A stretch of 64,000 bases of DNA from Acidobacteriota bacterium. GTDB taxonomy: Bacteria; Acidobacteriota; Vicinamibacteria; Vicinamibacterales; 2-12-FULL-66-21. The notes beneath the pieces are model-generated. The model was not told the DNA's origin and made no database searches. It worked only from the letters and a program-made list of their open reading frames with translations. This document shows positions 53,468-62,409 of the stretch, piece after piece (position 1 is the first letter of the stretch; each line of letters opens with the position of its first letter). The stretch spans positions 1 to 64,000 of the forward strand of contig QHWT01000064.1 of assembly GCA_003222675.1 (NCBI GenBank), read 5' to 3'. Position numbers and translations under genes: made by a program.

Positions 53468-54177
53468 GCACGACCAACGACATGCCCTTCGAGACGCCGT
53501 ACGAAACGCCAGAGCCCGATCGCTTCCAGGAGCCGGTGGTCGAAGCCTATGCTCCGCCGCTGCCGCCCGAGATGATCGTGCCGGGCGACCAGGGCGCCGC
53601 GGTTGCGGCCGCGCCCGCCGCGGACCCGCGCCTCGCGCTCGATGGAAACTCGGCGTGGCTGACCCGACTCGGCGACGAGCTGATCGCGTGGTTCAAGACG
53701 CTCGCATCCGCCGCCGTCTACGCCACGCTGATCGTCACGTTCGGCTTCCAGGTGGCGCGCGTCGAAGGCATGAGCATGGCGCCGACGCTGCAGGATCAGG
53801 ATCGCCTCATCGTCAACAAGCTCGCGTACCGGGTGGGCGACCCGCACGTCGGCGATATCGTGATGTTGTACTACCCGCTGAAACCGGAGAAGTCGTTCGT
53901 GAAGCGGGTCATCGCGGAAGAAGGGGATCAAGTCCGGGTCGTCGACGGCCGCGTGTACCGAAACGACGTGCCGCTCGACGACAGCTTCGTGCCGCCCGAG
54001 TACCGCAGCCATGATGACTGGGGCCCGCAGGTGATCCCGGAGGGCTACTACTTCGTCATGGGCGATCACCGGAACAACAGTTCCGACAGCCGTCATTGGG
54101 GATTCGTGCCGAAGAAGTACATCATCGGCAAGGTGCAGCTCCGGTGGTGGCCGCTCGGACACGCGCGCGTCTTCTGA
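53464..54177 (+). CDS. lepB: Signal peptidase I
   Basis: The 237-residue protein has an acidic, Pro-rich cytoplasmic N-terminus of ~70 residues, one membrane helix, and the Ser-Lys dyad: Ser104 in EGMSMAPTL and Lys147 in SFVKRVIA. Box E is MGDHRNNSSDSRHWG. It removes signal peptides after Sec or Tat export. It is co-transcribed with the LytS/LytTR pair by an ATGA overlap. Confidence 0.96.
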   Translation: MSTTNDMPFETPYETPEPDRFQEPVVEAYAPPLPPEMIVPGDQGAAVAAAPAADPRLALDGNSAWLTRLGDELIAWFKTLASAAVYATLIVTFGFQVARVEGMSMAPTLQDQDRLIVNKLAYRVGDPHVGDIVMLYYPLKPEKSFVKRVIAEEGDQVRVVDGRVYRNDVPLDDSFVPPEYRSHDDWGPQVIPEGYYFVMGDHRNNSSDSRHWGFVPKKYIIGKVQLRWWPLGHARVF

Positions 54178-54261
54178 TCGCGGAGTCCTGAGCTGCCCCA
54201 GCAACCGAGCCGCCAGAAGGCGGTCTCCAGCGTTCTGCTTCGGGTCCTGGTTCTGAACCTG

Positions 54262-55071
54262 ATGGTTGCCGGCGCGAAACTGATCCTCGGTTACGCGACC
54301 GGCACCGTCAGCGTCCTGTCCGACGGCTTTCATTCACTCACCGATGCCGCGTCGAACATCATCGGCCTGGTCGGCATGCGCGCAGCGCATATGCCGCCAG
54401 ACGCCGACCATCCTTACGGTCACCGCAAATACGAGACGCTTGCCGCTGCCGCGATCTTCATGTTCCTGCTGCTCGCGGTCCTCGAGATCGGCCGCGCCGC
54501 GCTGAAAGGCCTGAGCGCGCCGGCGCCGCTCGTCGTCACGTGGCTCAGTTTCACAGTGATGATCGTCACGCTCATCATCAATCTCTCGGTCGTGCGCTAT
54601 GAGGCTGGGGAAGCGAACCGCCTGAACAGCGAGTTGCTGCACGCCGATTCGATGCACACGCGAACGGACGTGTACGCCACGATCGGCGTCCTCGTGTCGC
54701 TGACGGGAGTCTGGCTGGGATTTCCGCTACTCGATCCGATCGGCGGCATCGCAATCGCAGTGGTGATCGCGCGCGCCGGGTACCAGATCGGCCGCGACAC
54801 GTCACGGATCCTGTCGGACCGGGTGATGATCGAGGAGGAGGACATCCGCCGCGTGGTGATGAGCGTGCCTGAAGTCCTCGGCTGCCACCAGATTCGCTCG
54901 CGCGGCACGTTCGATCACGTCTTCCTCGATCTCCACGTCTGGTTCCCCGCCGAGGCGACCCTCCGTCACGCCCACGAAGTCTCGCACGTCGTGAAGGATC
55001 GGCTGCTGGAGAAATACCCGCAGATCGCCGACGCGATCATTCATATAGAGCCGCCGCCGTATGAACGGTGA
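54262..55071 (+). CDS. Cation diffusion facilitator (CDF) transporter
   Basis: The protein has the CDF metal sites: SDGFHSLTDAASN in helix 2 and HADSMHTRTDVYAT in helix 5, then a cytoplasmic ferredoxin-like domain ending IADAIIHIEPP. It exports zinc, cobalt, iron or manganese. From this ATG (54262) the first helix is too short. The frame is open back to the lepB stop, and a CTG at 54193, with GGAG 7 bases before it, would give the missing ~23 residues (AVSSVLLRVLVLNL). The true start is therefore likely upstream and non-ATG. Confidence 0.85.
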   Translation: MVAGAKLILGYATGTVSVLSDGFHSLTDAASNIIGLVGMRAAHMPPDADHPYGHRKYETLAAAAIFMFLLLAVLEIGRAALKGLSAPAPLVVTWLSFTVMIVTLIINLSVVRYEAGEANRLNSELLHADSMHTRTDVYATIGVLVSLTGVWLGFPLLDPIGGIAIAVVIARAGYQIGRDTSRILSDRVMIEEEDIRRVVMSVPEVLGCHQIRSRGTFDHVFLDLHVWFPAEATLRHAHEVSHVVKDRLLEKYPQIADAIIHIEPPPYER

Positions 55072-55085
55072 CGTGGATTAACCAG

Positions 55086-56909
55086 TTAAGCCCCGTATAT
55101 CGCTTCGATTTCCTCCTGCCAGTTCTGTTCGATTGTCTTGCGGCGGATCTTCAGCGTGGGCGTGAGCTCGCCGGAGTCAATCGTGAACTCTCGCGGAAGC
55201 AGACGGACCTTCTTGATGCGCTCGAACTGCGAGAGCTCCTGGTTGAGCGCCTCGACGATCTCCTCGTAGAGCGCGACCACGTCCGGTCGTTCCACCAACT
55301 CCTCGCGAGGCGCCGCAGGACGGCCGAGGTCGCGCAGCCGCCGGTCCAGCGCCGCGAAGTCCGGAACGATCAGCGCGGCAGCAAACTTTCGGCGATCGCC
55401 GAGGACCATCGCTTCGGCGACGAGCGGGCTGCGCTTCAGCATCGACTCGAGCGGCTGCGGCGCGATCTTCTTCCCGCCTGACGTGACCAGCAGATCCTTC
55501 TTCCGATCGGTGATTGTCAGGTAGCCGTCGGCATCGAGCGTGCCGATGTCCCCCGTGTGAAACCAGCCGTCGCGCAGCGCTTCCGCCGTCTCTGCCGGCT
55601 TGTTGTAGTAGCCGGCCATGATGTTCGGCCCGCGCGCGAGGATTTCTCCGTCCGGCGCGATGCTGATCTCAATGCCCGGGATCGCACGGCCGACCGTGCC
55701 GGCACGGGCGGCGCCCAGGGGGTTCCCCGTCAGCACCGGCGAGGTCTCAGTCAGTCCGTACCCTTCGGTAATCGGCAGCCCGATGCCGTGGAAGAACTCG
55801 GCGACCGCGAGCGGCAGCGGCGCGCTGCCCGAGATCATCGTGTGCAGGCGGCCCCCCACGTTGTCGCGGATCTTCGACCAGATGAGCCGCTCCGCCAGTA
55901 CCGCTTGCAGCTTGCCCAATCCGGACAGGCGCCGGCCGCTCATTTCCGCTTTCGCGCGCGCGTTCGCGACCTTGAGGCCCCACTGGAACAACGTGCGCCG
56001 CGGCTGCGGCAGCGTGTCCCCTTTCTGCCGGATGCGCGCCTCGAACTTCTCGTAGACGCGCGGCACGCCCGTCATCAGCGTCGGCCTCACGATCTGGATG
56101 TCGCGGCTGACCGTCTCGAGCGATTCCGCGAACACGATGGTGATCCCGTTGTAGAGGCCGACGTAAGCGAGCATCCGCTCGAACGCATGGCTGAGCGGCA
56201 GGAACGACAGCGCGACCTCGTCGTCGCCAATGCGCAGGATCGTCTGCGCGGCAATGACGTTCGAGGCGAGATTGCCGTGCGTGAGCATCGCGCCCTTCGG
56301 CTCTCCCGTGGTCCCTGACGTGTAGATGATTGCCGCCAGGTCCGACGGCTTCACCTCGCGCGCATCATCGCGGAACGAGCGGCCGACGCCCCACTGATTG
56401 AGGAGTTGGCTGTGGCCACGCTCGACGACGGACGCAAGGGACAACACGGACGGCGCGGCCAGCGCAATCTCGTCAAATACGATCACCGCCTCGATTGCCG
56501 GCAGGTCGTGCCGCACACGCTGGATCTTGTCGAGCTGTTCCTGCGAGGAGACGAACGCGAGGCGCGCGGCGGAATCCGCGAGGATGTAGCGCGCCTGCGA
56601 CTGAGACAACGTCGGATACACCGGCACGCTGACCGCCCCGTACACGAGCAGCGCGAGATCCGCGAGCAGCCATTCCGGCCGGCTCTCCGACATGATCGCC
56701 ACGCGATCGCCGGGACTCACGCCGAGCGCGCGCAGCCCCAGCGAGAGATCGCGGAGCCGTTCGAACCATTCCTTTGTGGACTCGCCGCCGACGTGCCCGT
56801 CGCGGACCTGTCCGACGAGCAGCGGCTTCGGATACCGGCCGCTGACGTGAAAGGGAAGATCGGCGATGGTCGCCAGCTCGGGGGCGGGTTCCGCGGCGGG
56901 TAGGGTCAC
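55086..56909 (-). CDS. fadD: Long-chain fatty-acid CoA ligase (AMP-binding)
   Basis: The 607-residue enzyme has the AMP-binding motif IYTSGTTGEPKGAMLTH, the GYGLTETSPV A5 motif and the GWFHTGDIGTLDADGYL hinge region, with a catalytic lysine near PTLKIRRKTI. Its length and FLPLSHAFER block match the eukaryotic-like FACS group used for long fatty acids. It activates fatty acids with CoA. It converges with the CDF gene and is followed downstream by no partner gene of beta-oxidation. Confidence 0.93.
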   Translation of the reverse strand: MTLPAAEPAPELATIADLPFHVSGRYPKPLLVGQVRDGHVGGESTKEWFERLRDLSLGLRALGVSPGDRVAIMSESRPEWLLADLALLVYGAVSVPVYPTLSQSQARYILADSAARLAFVSSQEQLDKIQRVRHDLPAIEAVIVFDEIALAAPSVLSLASVVERGHSQLLNQWGVGRSFRDDAREVKPSDLAAIIYTSGTTGEPKGAMLTHGNLASNVIAAQTILRIGDDEVALSFLPLSHAFERMLAYVGLYNGITIVFAESLETVSRDIQIVRPTLMTGVPRVYEKFEARIRQKGDTLPQPRRTLFQWGLKVANARAKAEMSGRRLSGLGKLQAVLAERLIWSKIRDNVGGRLHTMISGSAPLPLAVAEFFHGIGLPITEGYGLTETSPVLTGNPLGAARAGTVGRAIPGIEISIAPDGEILARGPNIMAGYYNKPAETAEALRDGWFHTGDIGTLDADGYLTITDRKKDLLVTSGGKKIAPQPLESMLKRSPLVAEAMVLGDRRKFAAALIVPDFAALDRRLRDLGRPAAPREELVERPDVVALYEEIVEALNQELSQFERIKKVRLLPREFTIDSGELTPTLKIRRKTIEQNWQEEIEAIYGA

Positions 56910-56961
56910 TGCCGGAATTTTAGCAAACCGCGCGGCGACGCCCGAGCGCGTAGCGCTTCTC

Positions 56962-56983
56962 CTTCCGCCTAAAGGCGGAAGCC
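56962..56983. repeat. REP-like palindrome CTTCCGCCTAAAGGCGGAAG
   Basis: The hairpin lies between the moaC and acyl-CoA ligase genes. It is the same family as the pair at 12278-12337 (shared CTTCCGSCT arms and trailing CC). Confidence 0.7.
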
Positions 56984-57016
56984 ACCGGATTCTGATCGTG
57001 GATCAGGGACATGGGA

Positions 57017-57535
57017 TTAGCGATTGCTGCGTTTCCACGTTCCCGATTTGCCGCCGGTTTTCTCCATCAATCTGATCTCGCCAATCACCATGCCTTTGTC
57101 GACGGCCTTCACCATGTCATACATCGTCAGCGCGGCGACCGAGACGGCAGTGAGCGCCTCCATCTCAACGCCCGTCGCTGCCGTCGTCCGCACGCGGGCC
57201 TCGATGTCGTAACCGCCGCGGGCCGGCGTGATCTGCACGTCCGCATGCGAAATCGACAACGGATGGCACAAGGGAATCAACGAGGACGTCTGCTTCGCCG
57301 CCATGACGCCGGCGAGCCGGGCTGTTTCGAGGGGGTCCCCTTTTGTCATCCCGCCGCCGCGTACCTGACGGAGCGCTTCGGTTGACATGGCGATGTAGCC
57401 ACGCGCAATCGCCTCACGCGCGGTCGGTTCCTTCTCGCTCACATCGACCATGTGAATGCGCCCGGCTGAATCCATATGCGACAGGCGCGGTTTCCTGCCC
57501 CCAGACTTCTGGCTCCTGCGTGCTGTGCTATTCAC
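57017..57535 (-). CDS. moaC: Cyclic pyranopterin monophosphate synthase MoaC
   Basis: The 172-residue protein contains all MoaC motifs: [47 protein letters not shown] and [27 protein letters not shown]. It converts the GTP-derived 3,8-cyclo intermediate to cPMP in molybdenum cofactor synthesis. The first ~20 residues are not conserved; an ATG at 57475 is a second possible start. The GTG start at 57535 overlaps the rex stop by 8 bases, so it follows rex in an operon. Other moa genes are absent. Confidence 0.95.
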   Translation of the reverse strand: MNSTARRSQKSGGRKPRLSHMDSAGRIHMVDVSEKEPTAREAIARGYIAMSTEALRQVRGGGMTKGDPLETARLAGVMAAKQTSSLIPLCHPLSISHADVQITPARGGYDIEARVRTTAATGVEMEALTAVSVAALTMYDMVKAVDKGMVIGEIRLMEKTGGKSGTWKRSNR

Positions 57536-58211
57536 CCGACTCTCCTTGCGCGAGAAAGAACGAGAGGCTCTCGAGCGACACCGTCAGGTCCAGGCTTTTC
57601 AGCTTCACTCCGCGCGGCACCTTGAGGGCACCGGGCGAGAAGTTGAGGATCGCCTTCACGCCTGCGCCGACGACGATGTTGACGACGTGCTGCGCGGACG
57701 CTGCCGGAACCGCAATGACGGCGACCTGGACCGCCTCGCGCTTCACGATCTTCCTGAACTCCCGGATATCGTAGATGACGACCCCGCCGCGGGATCGCCG
57801 GCCGATCTTGTCCTTGGTCGTGTCGAACAACGCAACGATCTCGAAGCCGTCATCACGAAAGCCGCCGTAGTCCGCGAGCGCGAGCCCGAGGTTGCCCGCG
57901 CCCATGATGGCGACGCGAACGCCCCGATCGAGACCGAGAATCTGCCGGAGGTGCCGCCGCAGCTCCGTAACGTAGTAACCAATGCCGCGAACGCCGAATT
58001 CGCCGAAGTACGCGAGGTCCTTGCGGATCTGCGCCGCGTTGAGGTGAAACTGCTCGGCGAGGGCCTGCGATGAAATCGTCCGCACGCCGGAGGTCTCCAG
58101 CGCATTCAGGCATCGCAGATACACCGACAGGCGATTCGTCGTCAGCTCGGAAACCGGTTCGACTATCGCGCGCGGCCGCTCTTCCGGCGGGAGCTTGTTC
58201 TCCCTGGTCAC
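57528..58211 (-). CDS. rex: Redox-sensing transcriptional repressor Rex
   Basis: The 227-residue protein has the winged helix with [21 protein letters not shown] and [27 protein letters not shown], and the NAD(H)-binding fold with [16 protein letters not shown]. Rex represses fermentative and respiratory genes when NADH is low. A ~20-residue N-terminal extension ([13 protein letters not shown]) precedes the usual start. The GTG at 58211 follows a TATAAT by 8 bases, so the message is likely leaderless. Confidence 0.95.
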   Translation of the reverse strand: MTRENKLPPEERPRAIVEPVSELTTNRLSVYLRCLNALETSGVRTISSQALAEQFHLNAAQIRKDLAYFGEFGVRGIGYYVTELRRHLRQILGLDRGVRVAIMGAGNLGLALADYGGFRDDGFEIVALFDTTKDKIGRRSRGGVVIYDIREFRKIVKREAVQVAVIAVPAASAQHVVNIVVGAGVKAILNFSPGALKVPRGVKLKSLDLTVSLESLSFFLAQGESGE

Positions 58212-58219
58212 AAGCGGAA

Positions 58220-58225
58220 ATTATA
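58220..58225 (-). promoter_or_regulatory. TATAAT -10 element of rex
   Basis: A perfect TATAAT on the minus strand ends 8 bases before the GTG at 58211, giving a leader of at most about two bases. The upstream bases are GC-rich with no -35 consensus and no Rex-operator palindrome seen. Confidence 0.5.
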
Positions 58226-58430
58226 AAGGCGGAGCGGGGCGCGGGTGCGGGGTCCGGGGCGCATATCCGGGGTAGATGGCGCGACCGGGCCACTGGCGAT
58301 GCCATCACGTCGCGCGCCTGGCGCATCGCGGCCCGCCCCTCGCGGGCCGCGCCCGCAACCCGCGCACCCCCGCGTCCCACACCCCGCACCCCGTCTCCGC
58401 GGCTCGCTCCTCGCGCATCGCTCCTCGGGG

Positions 58431-58436
58431 TAATAT
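58431..58436 (+). promoter_or_regulatory. TAATAT -10 element of the OPT gene
   Basis: TAATAT ends 9 bases before the ATG at 58446. Bases 58226-58430 upstream are a very GC-rich gap with CCGCACCCC-like units and no gene. Confidence 0.45.
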
Positions 58437-58445
58437 CACCCCCCT

Positions 58446-60380
58446 ATGGCACACACGACCACGACCTCCGCGGCGCCACGCGTGACGACATTCCAGCCTT
58501 ACGTGCCCGCTACGCAGTCACCGGCCGAGTTCACGGCGAAGGCCGTGGTCCTCGGCGTGCTGTTCGGCCTCATCTTCGGTGCGTCCACGGTGTATCTCGG
58601 GCTGCGCGCGGGCCTGACGGTCAGCGCGTCGATCCCGATTGCCGTTCTGGCGATTTCCGTGTTGAAGCGGCTCGGCGGCTCCACGATTCTCGAGAACAAC
58701 ATCGTGCAGACGATCGGGTCGGCGGGCGAATCGGTGGCGGGCGGGGTCGTGTTCACGATCCCTGCACTGATCTTCCTCGCCCCGAACGGTCCCGCATACT
58801 TCAATTACTTTCAAATCATGATGCTCTCGTTCGCGGGCGGCATCCTCGGCGTCCTCATGATGGTGCCGTTGCGGCGGGCGCTGATCGTGAAAGAGCACGG
58901 CGTGCTGCCATACCCTGAGGGGACCGCGTGCGCGGACGTGCTCGTCGCCGGCGAGCGCGGCGGGCGGCTGGCCACGATGGTCTTCTCCGGCCTCGGCATC
59001 GGCGCGCTCTGGAAGGCGCTGTCGTGGGTATTCAACGTGTTCCTGCAGGTCATCGGGTTCACGCTGCCGCGCACGAGCCAGTTCCCGAACGCGACACTGA
59101 ACGTGGACATCTCGCCTGAATACCTGGGGGTCGGTTACGTGATCGGGCCACGCATCGCGGGAACCATGTTCGCCGGCGGCGTCCTCTCGTGGCTCGTGCT
59201 GCTGCCGCTCCTCTCGATCCTCGGGGCGTACATCACGGTGCCTTTCCCGCCGATTCATCCGAACTTCGCGACGAATCCCGCGACGGGCGCGCCGTTCCTG
59301 ATCTCGGAAATGAACGCGGGCCAGTTGTGGAGCGCGTACATCCGCTACATCGGCGCCGGCGCTGTGCTCGCGGCAGGACTCATTACGCTCGCACGCACGG
59401 TTCCCACGATCTATGCCTCGTTCCGCGAAGGCATCAGGGATTTCGGCGGCGGCGGCGCCGCCCCCATTCGCACCGAGCGCGACATGCCCATGGTGATCGT
59501 CATCGGCGGATCGCTCCTGCTCGCGCTGTTCCTGACCGTCGCGCCGCGAATGCCGACGCAGGGCAACGTGCTTGCCGCAGTCCTGGTGATCGTCTTTGGA
59601 TTCTTCTTCGTCACCGTGTCGTCCCGGATTACGGGCTTGATCGGATCATCGTCGAATCCGATCTCCGGCATGACGATCGCCACGTTGATCCTCACGTGCC
59701 TGCTGTTCGTCGGGCTCGGCTGGACCGGAGATTACTACTCGCCGATCGCGCTGTGCGTGGGCGCTGTGGTCTGCATCGCCGCGGCGAACGCGGGCGCGAC
59801 CTCCCAGGATCTCAAGACCGGGTACATCGTCGGGGCAACGCCGATTTATCAGCAGATCGGGCTGCTCCTCGGCGTGATCACGTCGGCCTTCGTGATCGGC
59901 ATGACGACGCTGTATCTGCACAAGGTGTTCACGATTGGATCGCAGAGCATCGCGGCGCCGCAGGCCACACTCATGGCAACGATCATCAAAGGTCTGCTCA
60001 GCCACAACCTGCCATGGGGGCTGGTGCTCGTCGGCGTGTTCGTCGCCGTCACGCTCGAGTTGTGCGGCATTCATTCGTTGTCGTTTGCCGTTGGTTCGTA
60101 TCTGCCGATCGCGACCACCGCGCCGATTTTCGCGGGCGGCCTCGTACGGTGGTGGGTCGAGAAGAAGACGGGGATCGCCGAAGAGTCTGAAGTCGGCGCC
60201 GGGAGGTTGTTCCTCTATGCGATCCTTGTGGGGACGAATACGATCGGTCCGTTCCAGGTTGTCGGCGACGTCATTCCCGCGCTGCACTCGGCCGGACTGG
60301 TCGGGCAACTCGCGTCATGCGCGCTGTTTCTCGCATTGGCGATCGTGACGGCCCGCGCCGCGCAGAAGAAGATTACATAG
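58446..60380 (+). CDS. OPT family oligopeptide/metal-chelate transporter
   Basis: The 644-residue protein has about 15 membrane segments and belongs to the OPT family. Conserved segments are FGASTVYLGLRAGLTVSASIP, ENNIVQTIGSAGESVAGG, LPYPEGTACADVLVAGE and CVAIAAANAGATSQDLKTGYIVGATP (shorter pieces). Bacterial OPT proteins take up short peptides or, in some cases, iron or nickel chelates. The start follows the short ATG at 58446 with no ribosome-binding site. The next gene begins 2 bases after its stop. Confidence 0.92.
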   Translation: MAHTTTTSAAPRVTTFQPYVPATQSPAEFTAKAVVLGVLFGLIFGASTVYLGLRAGLTVSASIPIAVLAISVLKRLGGSTILENNIVQTIGSAGESVAGGVVFTIPALIFLAPNGPAYFNYFQIMMLSFAGGILGVLMMVPLRRALIVKEHGVLPYPEGTACADVLVAGERGGRLATMVFSGLGIGALWKALSWVFNVFLQVIGFTLPRTSQFPNATLNVDISPEYLGVGYVIGPRIAGTMFAGGVLSWLVLLPLLSILGAYITVPFPPIHPNFATNPATGAPFLISEMNAGQLWSAYIRYIGAGAVLAAGLITLARTVPTIYASFREGIRDFGGGGAAPIRTERDMPMVIVIGGSLLLALFLTVAPRMPTQGNVLAAVLVIVFGFFFVTVSSRITGLIGSSSNPISGMTIATLILTCLLFVGLGWTGDYYSPIALCVGAVVCIAAANAGATSQDLKTGYIVGATPIYQQIGLLLGVITSAFVIGMTTLYLHKVFTIGSQSIAAPQATLMATIIKGLLSHNLPWGLVLVGVFVAVTLELCGIHSLSFAVGSYLPIATTAPIFAGGLVRWWVEKKTGIAEESEVGAGRLFLYAILVGTNTIGPFQVVGDVIPALHSAGLVGQLASCALFLALAIVTARAAQKKIT

Positions 60381-60381
60381 C

Positions 60382-61515
60382 ATGGTGCGCGGGATGCTCG
60401 CGCTGTCCGCAACGCTCGCGGTGCTGCTCGCCGGCCCCTGCGCGAGCACTGTGCACGCGCAGCCGCCGACTCGTGTCACAACGACCGTCGACGCGCTGAT
60501 TGCCACGCCCGTGTTCTTTCACAGCAAGCAGGTCGTCGTCCGCAGCGGCGTCGTGGAGAGCGGCGGGCTCACGCAACTGGCCAACACGCGCAAGCCGGTG
60601 TTCGTCCTGTGGAGAGAACCGACGACGCCCCGCAGCGATGCGGAGATCCGCGGCGAGTTCTGGGACATCGGGCGGCTGCAGCCGGATGATTCGCGGTTCT
60701 CCGCAGTCGATTTCAAGCCGCTGCTGCAGGCCGCCAGCGGCGGACAATGGCCCGCGCGCGAGCAGGTGTTCGTGCTGCTGGCCGCCACGAGCGTCGAGTC
60801 GCCACTGCCGGCCGAGCCGTTGATTCGTGCGCTGGCCCTGGCGCCGGATCGCTATCAGGATCGCGCAGTGACCGTCACGGGACGCTTTCGCGGCGCAAAC
60901 CTCTACGGCGATCTCCCGCAGCCGGTGAACAAGAGCCGGTGGGATTTCGTCCTTCAATCCGCTGACGCGGCCGTCTGGGTCACAGGCATGCGCCCGCGCG
61001 GCAAAGGATTCAATCTCGATCCGATGGCCCGCGTCGACACGGGACAGTGGCTGCAGGTGACGGGCACGCTCCGTCACGACGGGGCGCTGACATGGATTGA
61101 AGCCGGCAACATCGCGACCGGATCCGCGCCTGCCGAAACGCCAATCGACGTCGTGATCCCGTCGACGCCGCGCGAAATTCCGCCGCACGTCGTCTTCACC
61201 GCGCCGATCGACGGTGAAACGACCGCCGACCGCGCTGCGCCGATCCGCATCCAGTTCTCACGAGACATGGATCTGCGGTCGTTTCGCGATCACCTCAAGG
61301 TCAGCTACACCGGTGCGGTCCCCGAGGGCGGACCTGCCCAGCCGCCGGCCTTCACCTATCGGTACCTCGACGCCACTCGTGCACTCGAGATCCGCTTCGC
61401 CGAGCCGCTCGACCGCTTCCGAGCCGTAAAAGTGGAGCTCACGGAGGGAGTCGTGAGCGCGGTCGACAATCAACCGCTCGCGGCGTGGTCGTTCACGTTC
61501 ATCACGGGATCCTGA
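60382..61515 (+). CDS. Exported protein with C-terminal Big_5-type Ig-like domain
   Basis: The 377-residue protein starts with a signal peptide (residues 1-26, ending TVHA). Two OB-fold-like beta segments (DALIATPVFFHSKQVVVRSGVV and APDRYQDRAVTVTGRFRG) suggest nucleic-acid or ligand-binding folds. An Ig-like SbsA/Big_5 domain (from about residue 270, PPHVVFTAPIDGETTADRAAPIRIQFSRDMD) ends it. It follows the OPT gene in the same transcript and may act with it at the envelope. The function is unknown. Confidence 0.7.
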   Translation: MVRGMLALSATLAVLLAGPCASTVHAQPPTRVTTTVDALIATPVFFHSKQVVVRSGVVESGGLTQLANTRKPVFVLWREPTTPRSDAEIRGEFWDIGRLQPDDSRFSAVDFKPLLQAASGGQWPAREQVFVLLAATSVESPLPAEPLIRALALAPDRYQDRAVTVTGRFRGANLYGDLPQPVNKSRWDFVLQSADAAVWVTGMRPRGKGFNLDPMARVDTGQWLQVTGTLRHDGALTWIEAGNIATGSAPAETPIDVVIPSTPREIPPHVVFTAPIDGETTADRAAPIRIQFSRDMDLRSFRDHLKVSYTGAVPEGGPAQPPAFTYRYLDATRALEIRFAEPLDRFRAVKVELTEGVVSAVDNQPLAAWSFTFITGS

Positions 61516-61516
61516 C

Positions 61517-61626
61517 GCGGTCCGAGGTCCGAGTTCCGTTCAATCCGAGGTCCGAGGTCCGAGGTCCGTTCAATCCGAGGTCCGAGGTCCGAGGTCCGTT
61601 CAATCCGAGGTCCGAGGTGGTCCGAG
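61517..61626. repeat. 30-bp higher-order repeat of TCCGAGG heptamers
   Basis: After two partial copies, the array contains three 30-base units, each made of TTCAA plus three TCCGAGG heptamers and TCCG, with TTCAA at 61539, 61569 and 61599. It combines the GGTCCGA unit seen at 13963 and the TTCAA unit seen at 1553. It lies just upstream of the DUF4126 promoter. Confidence 0.85.
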
Positions 61627-61674
61627 GCGCGTTCTGCGAGGCGCCGTGCCTGAACCCTTAGCCGCATTCAGGCG

Positions 61675-61680
61675 TAATAT
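61675..61680 (+). promoter_or_regulatory. TAATAT -10 element of the DUF4126 gene
   Basis: TAATAT ends 6 bases before the ATG at 61687, so the transcript probably starts at the ATG itself. Confidence 0.5.
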
Positions 61681-61686
61681 TGCTTG

Positions 61687-62274
61687 ATGGACGTTCTCAC
61701 GACGTTCGGCCGGACGCTTGGGTTCTCGTTTGCCGCGGGGATCAACCTCTACGCGACCGTGGCGATCCTCGGCCTGGCGAGCCGATACGGGTGGGTGAGC
61801 CTGCCGCCGCAATATCAGGTCTTCGACAACAACTGGATCATCGGCGGGGCTATCCTCCTCTATGTGGTCGAGTTTTTTGCAGACAAGATTCCCTGGCTGG
61901 ATTCCGCCTGGGACGCGGTGCACACGCTGATCCGTCCGATCGGCGGCGCGCTGATCGCGATCGCCACGATCGGTGACGTGTCACCCGGTACGCAGACGCT
62001 GGTCGGACTCCTGGGCGGCGTGCTCGCGACGAGCACGCACCTGAGCAAGACCGGCACGCGCGCGGTCGCGAACGCGAGCCCGGAACCCTTCACCAACTGG
62101 ATTCTCAGCATCGCGGAAGACCTCTTCGTTGTCGGGCTCGGCGCGCTGGCGCTGAAATTCCCGGCGGCGGCCGCCATCGTCGTGATCGTCTGCGTCCTGC
62201 TGATGATCGTCTTTGCGACGTGGATCATTCGCGCGGTGAAGCGCCGGTTCGCGCGGCCAAGTCCGGCCGTGTAG
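61687..62274 (+). CDS. DUF4126 family membrane protein
   Basis: The 195-residue protein has about five membrane segments and the DUF4126 pattern FAAGINLYATVAILGL, EFFADKIPWLDSAWDAVHTLIRP and STHLSKTGTRAVANASPEPFTN. The Asp/Lys motif FADKIPWLD is in a membrane-adjacent loop. No function is known for this family. I chose the ATG at 61687; a TTG at 61684 just upstream is not needed. Confidence 0.85.
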   Translation: MDVLTTFGRTLGFSFAAGINLYATVAILGLASRYGWVSLPPQYQVFDNNWIIGGAILLYVVEFFADKIPWLDSAWDAVHTLIRPIGGALIAIATIGDVSPGTQTLVGLLGGVLATSTHLSKTGTRAVANASPEPFTNWILSIAEDLFVVGLGALALKFPAAAAIVVIVCVLLMIVFATWIIRAVKRRFARPSPAV

Positions 62275-62290
62275 GCCGATCTGTGGTGTA

Positions 62291-62380
62291 GGCCGGGTTT
62301 TCAGACCCGGCTCGGCTGCCGTGCCGCGCGTTCCGATGCGAGCAGCGCGCACGAGGTGGGTCCAAAGGCCCGTCCTACAA
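62291..62380. repeat. Palindromic element with GTAGGCCGGGT/ACCCGKCCTAC ends
   Basis: The gap has an inner hairpin CCGGGTTTTCAGACCCGG (62293-62310). Imperfect terminal inverted repeats start with GTAGGCCGGG (62288) and end at CCCGTCCTAC (62370-62379). The ends resemble those of the elements at 10527 and 47186, and the gap is again between convergent genes. Confidence 0.6.
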
Positions 62381-62409
62381 CTTCACCTTGGATCGCCTCG
62401 CGTGTCGTG

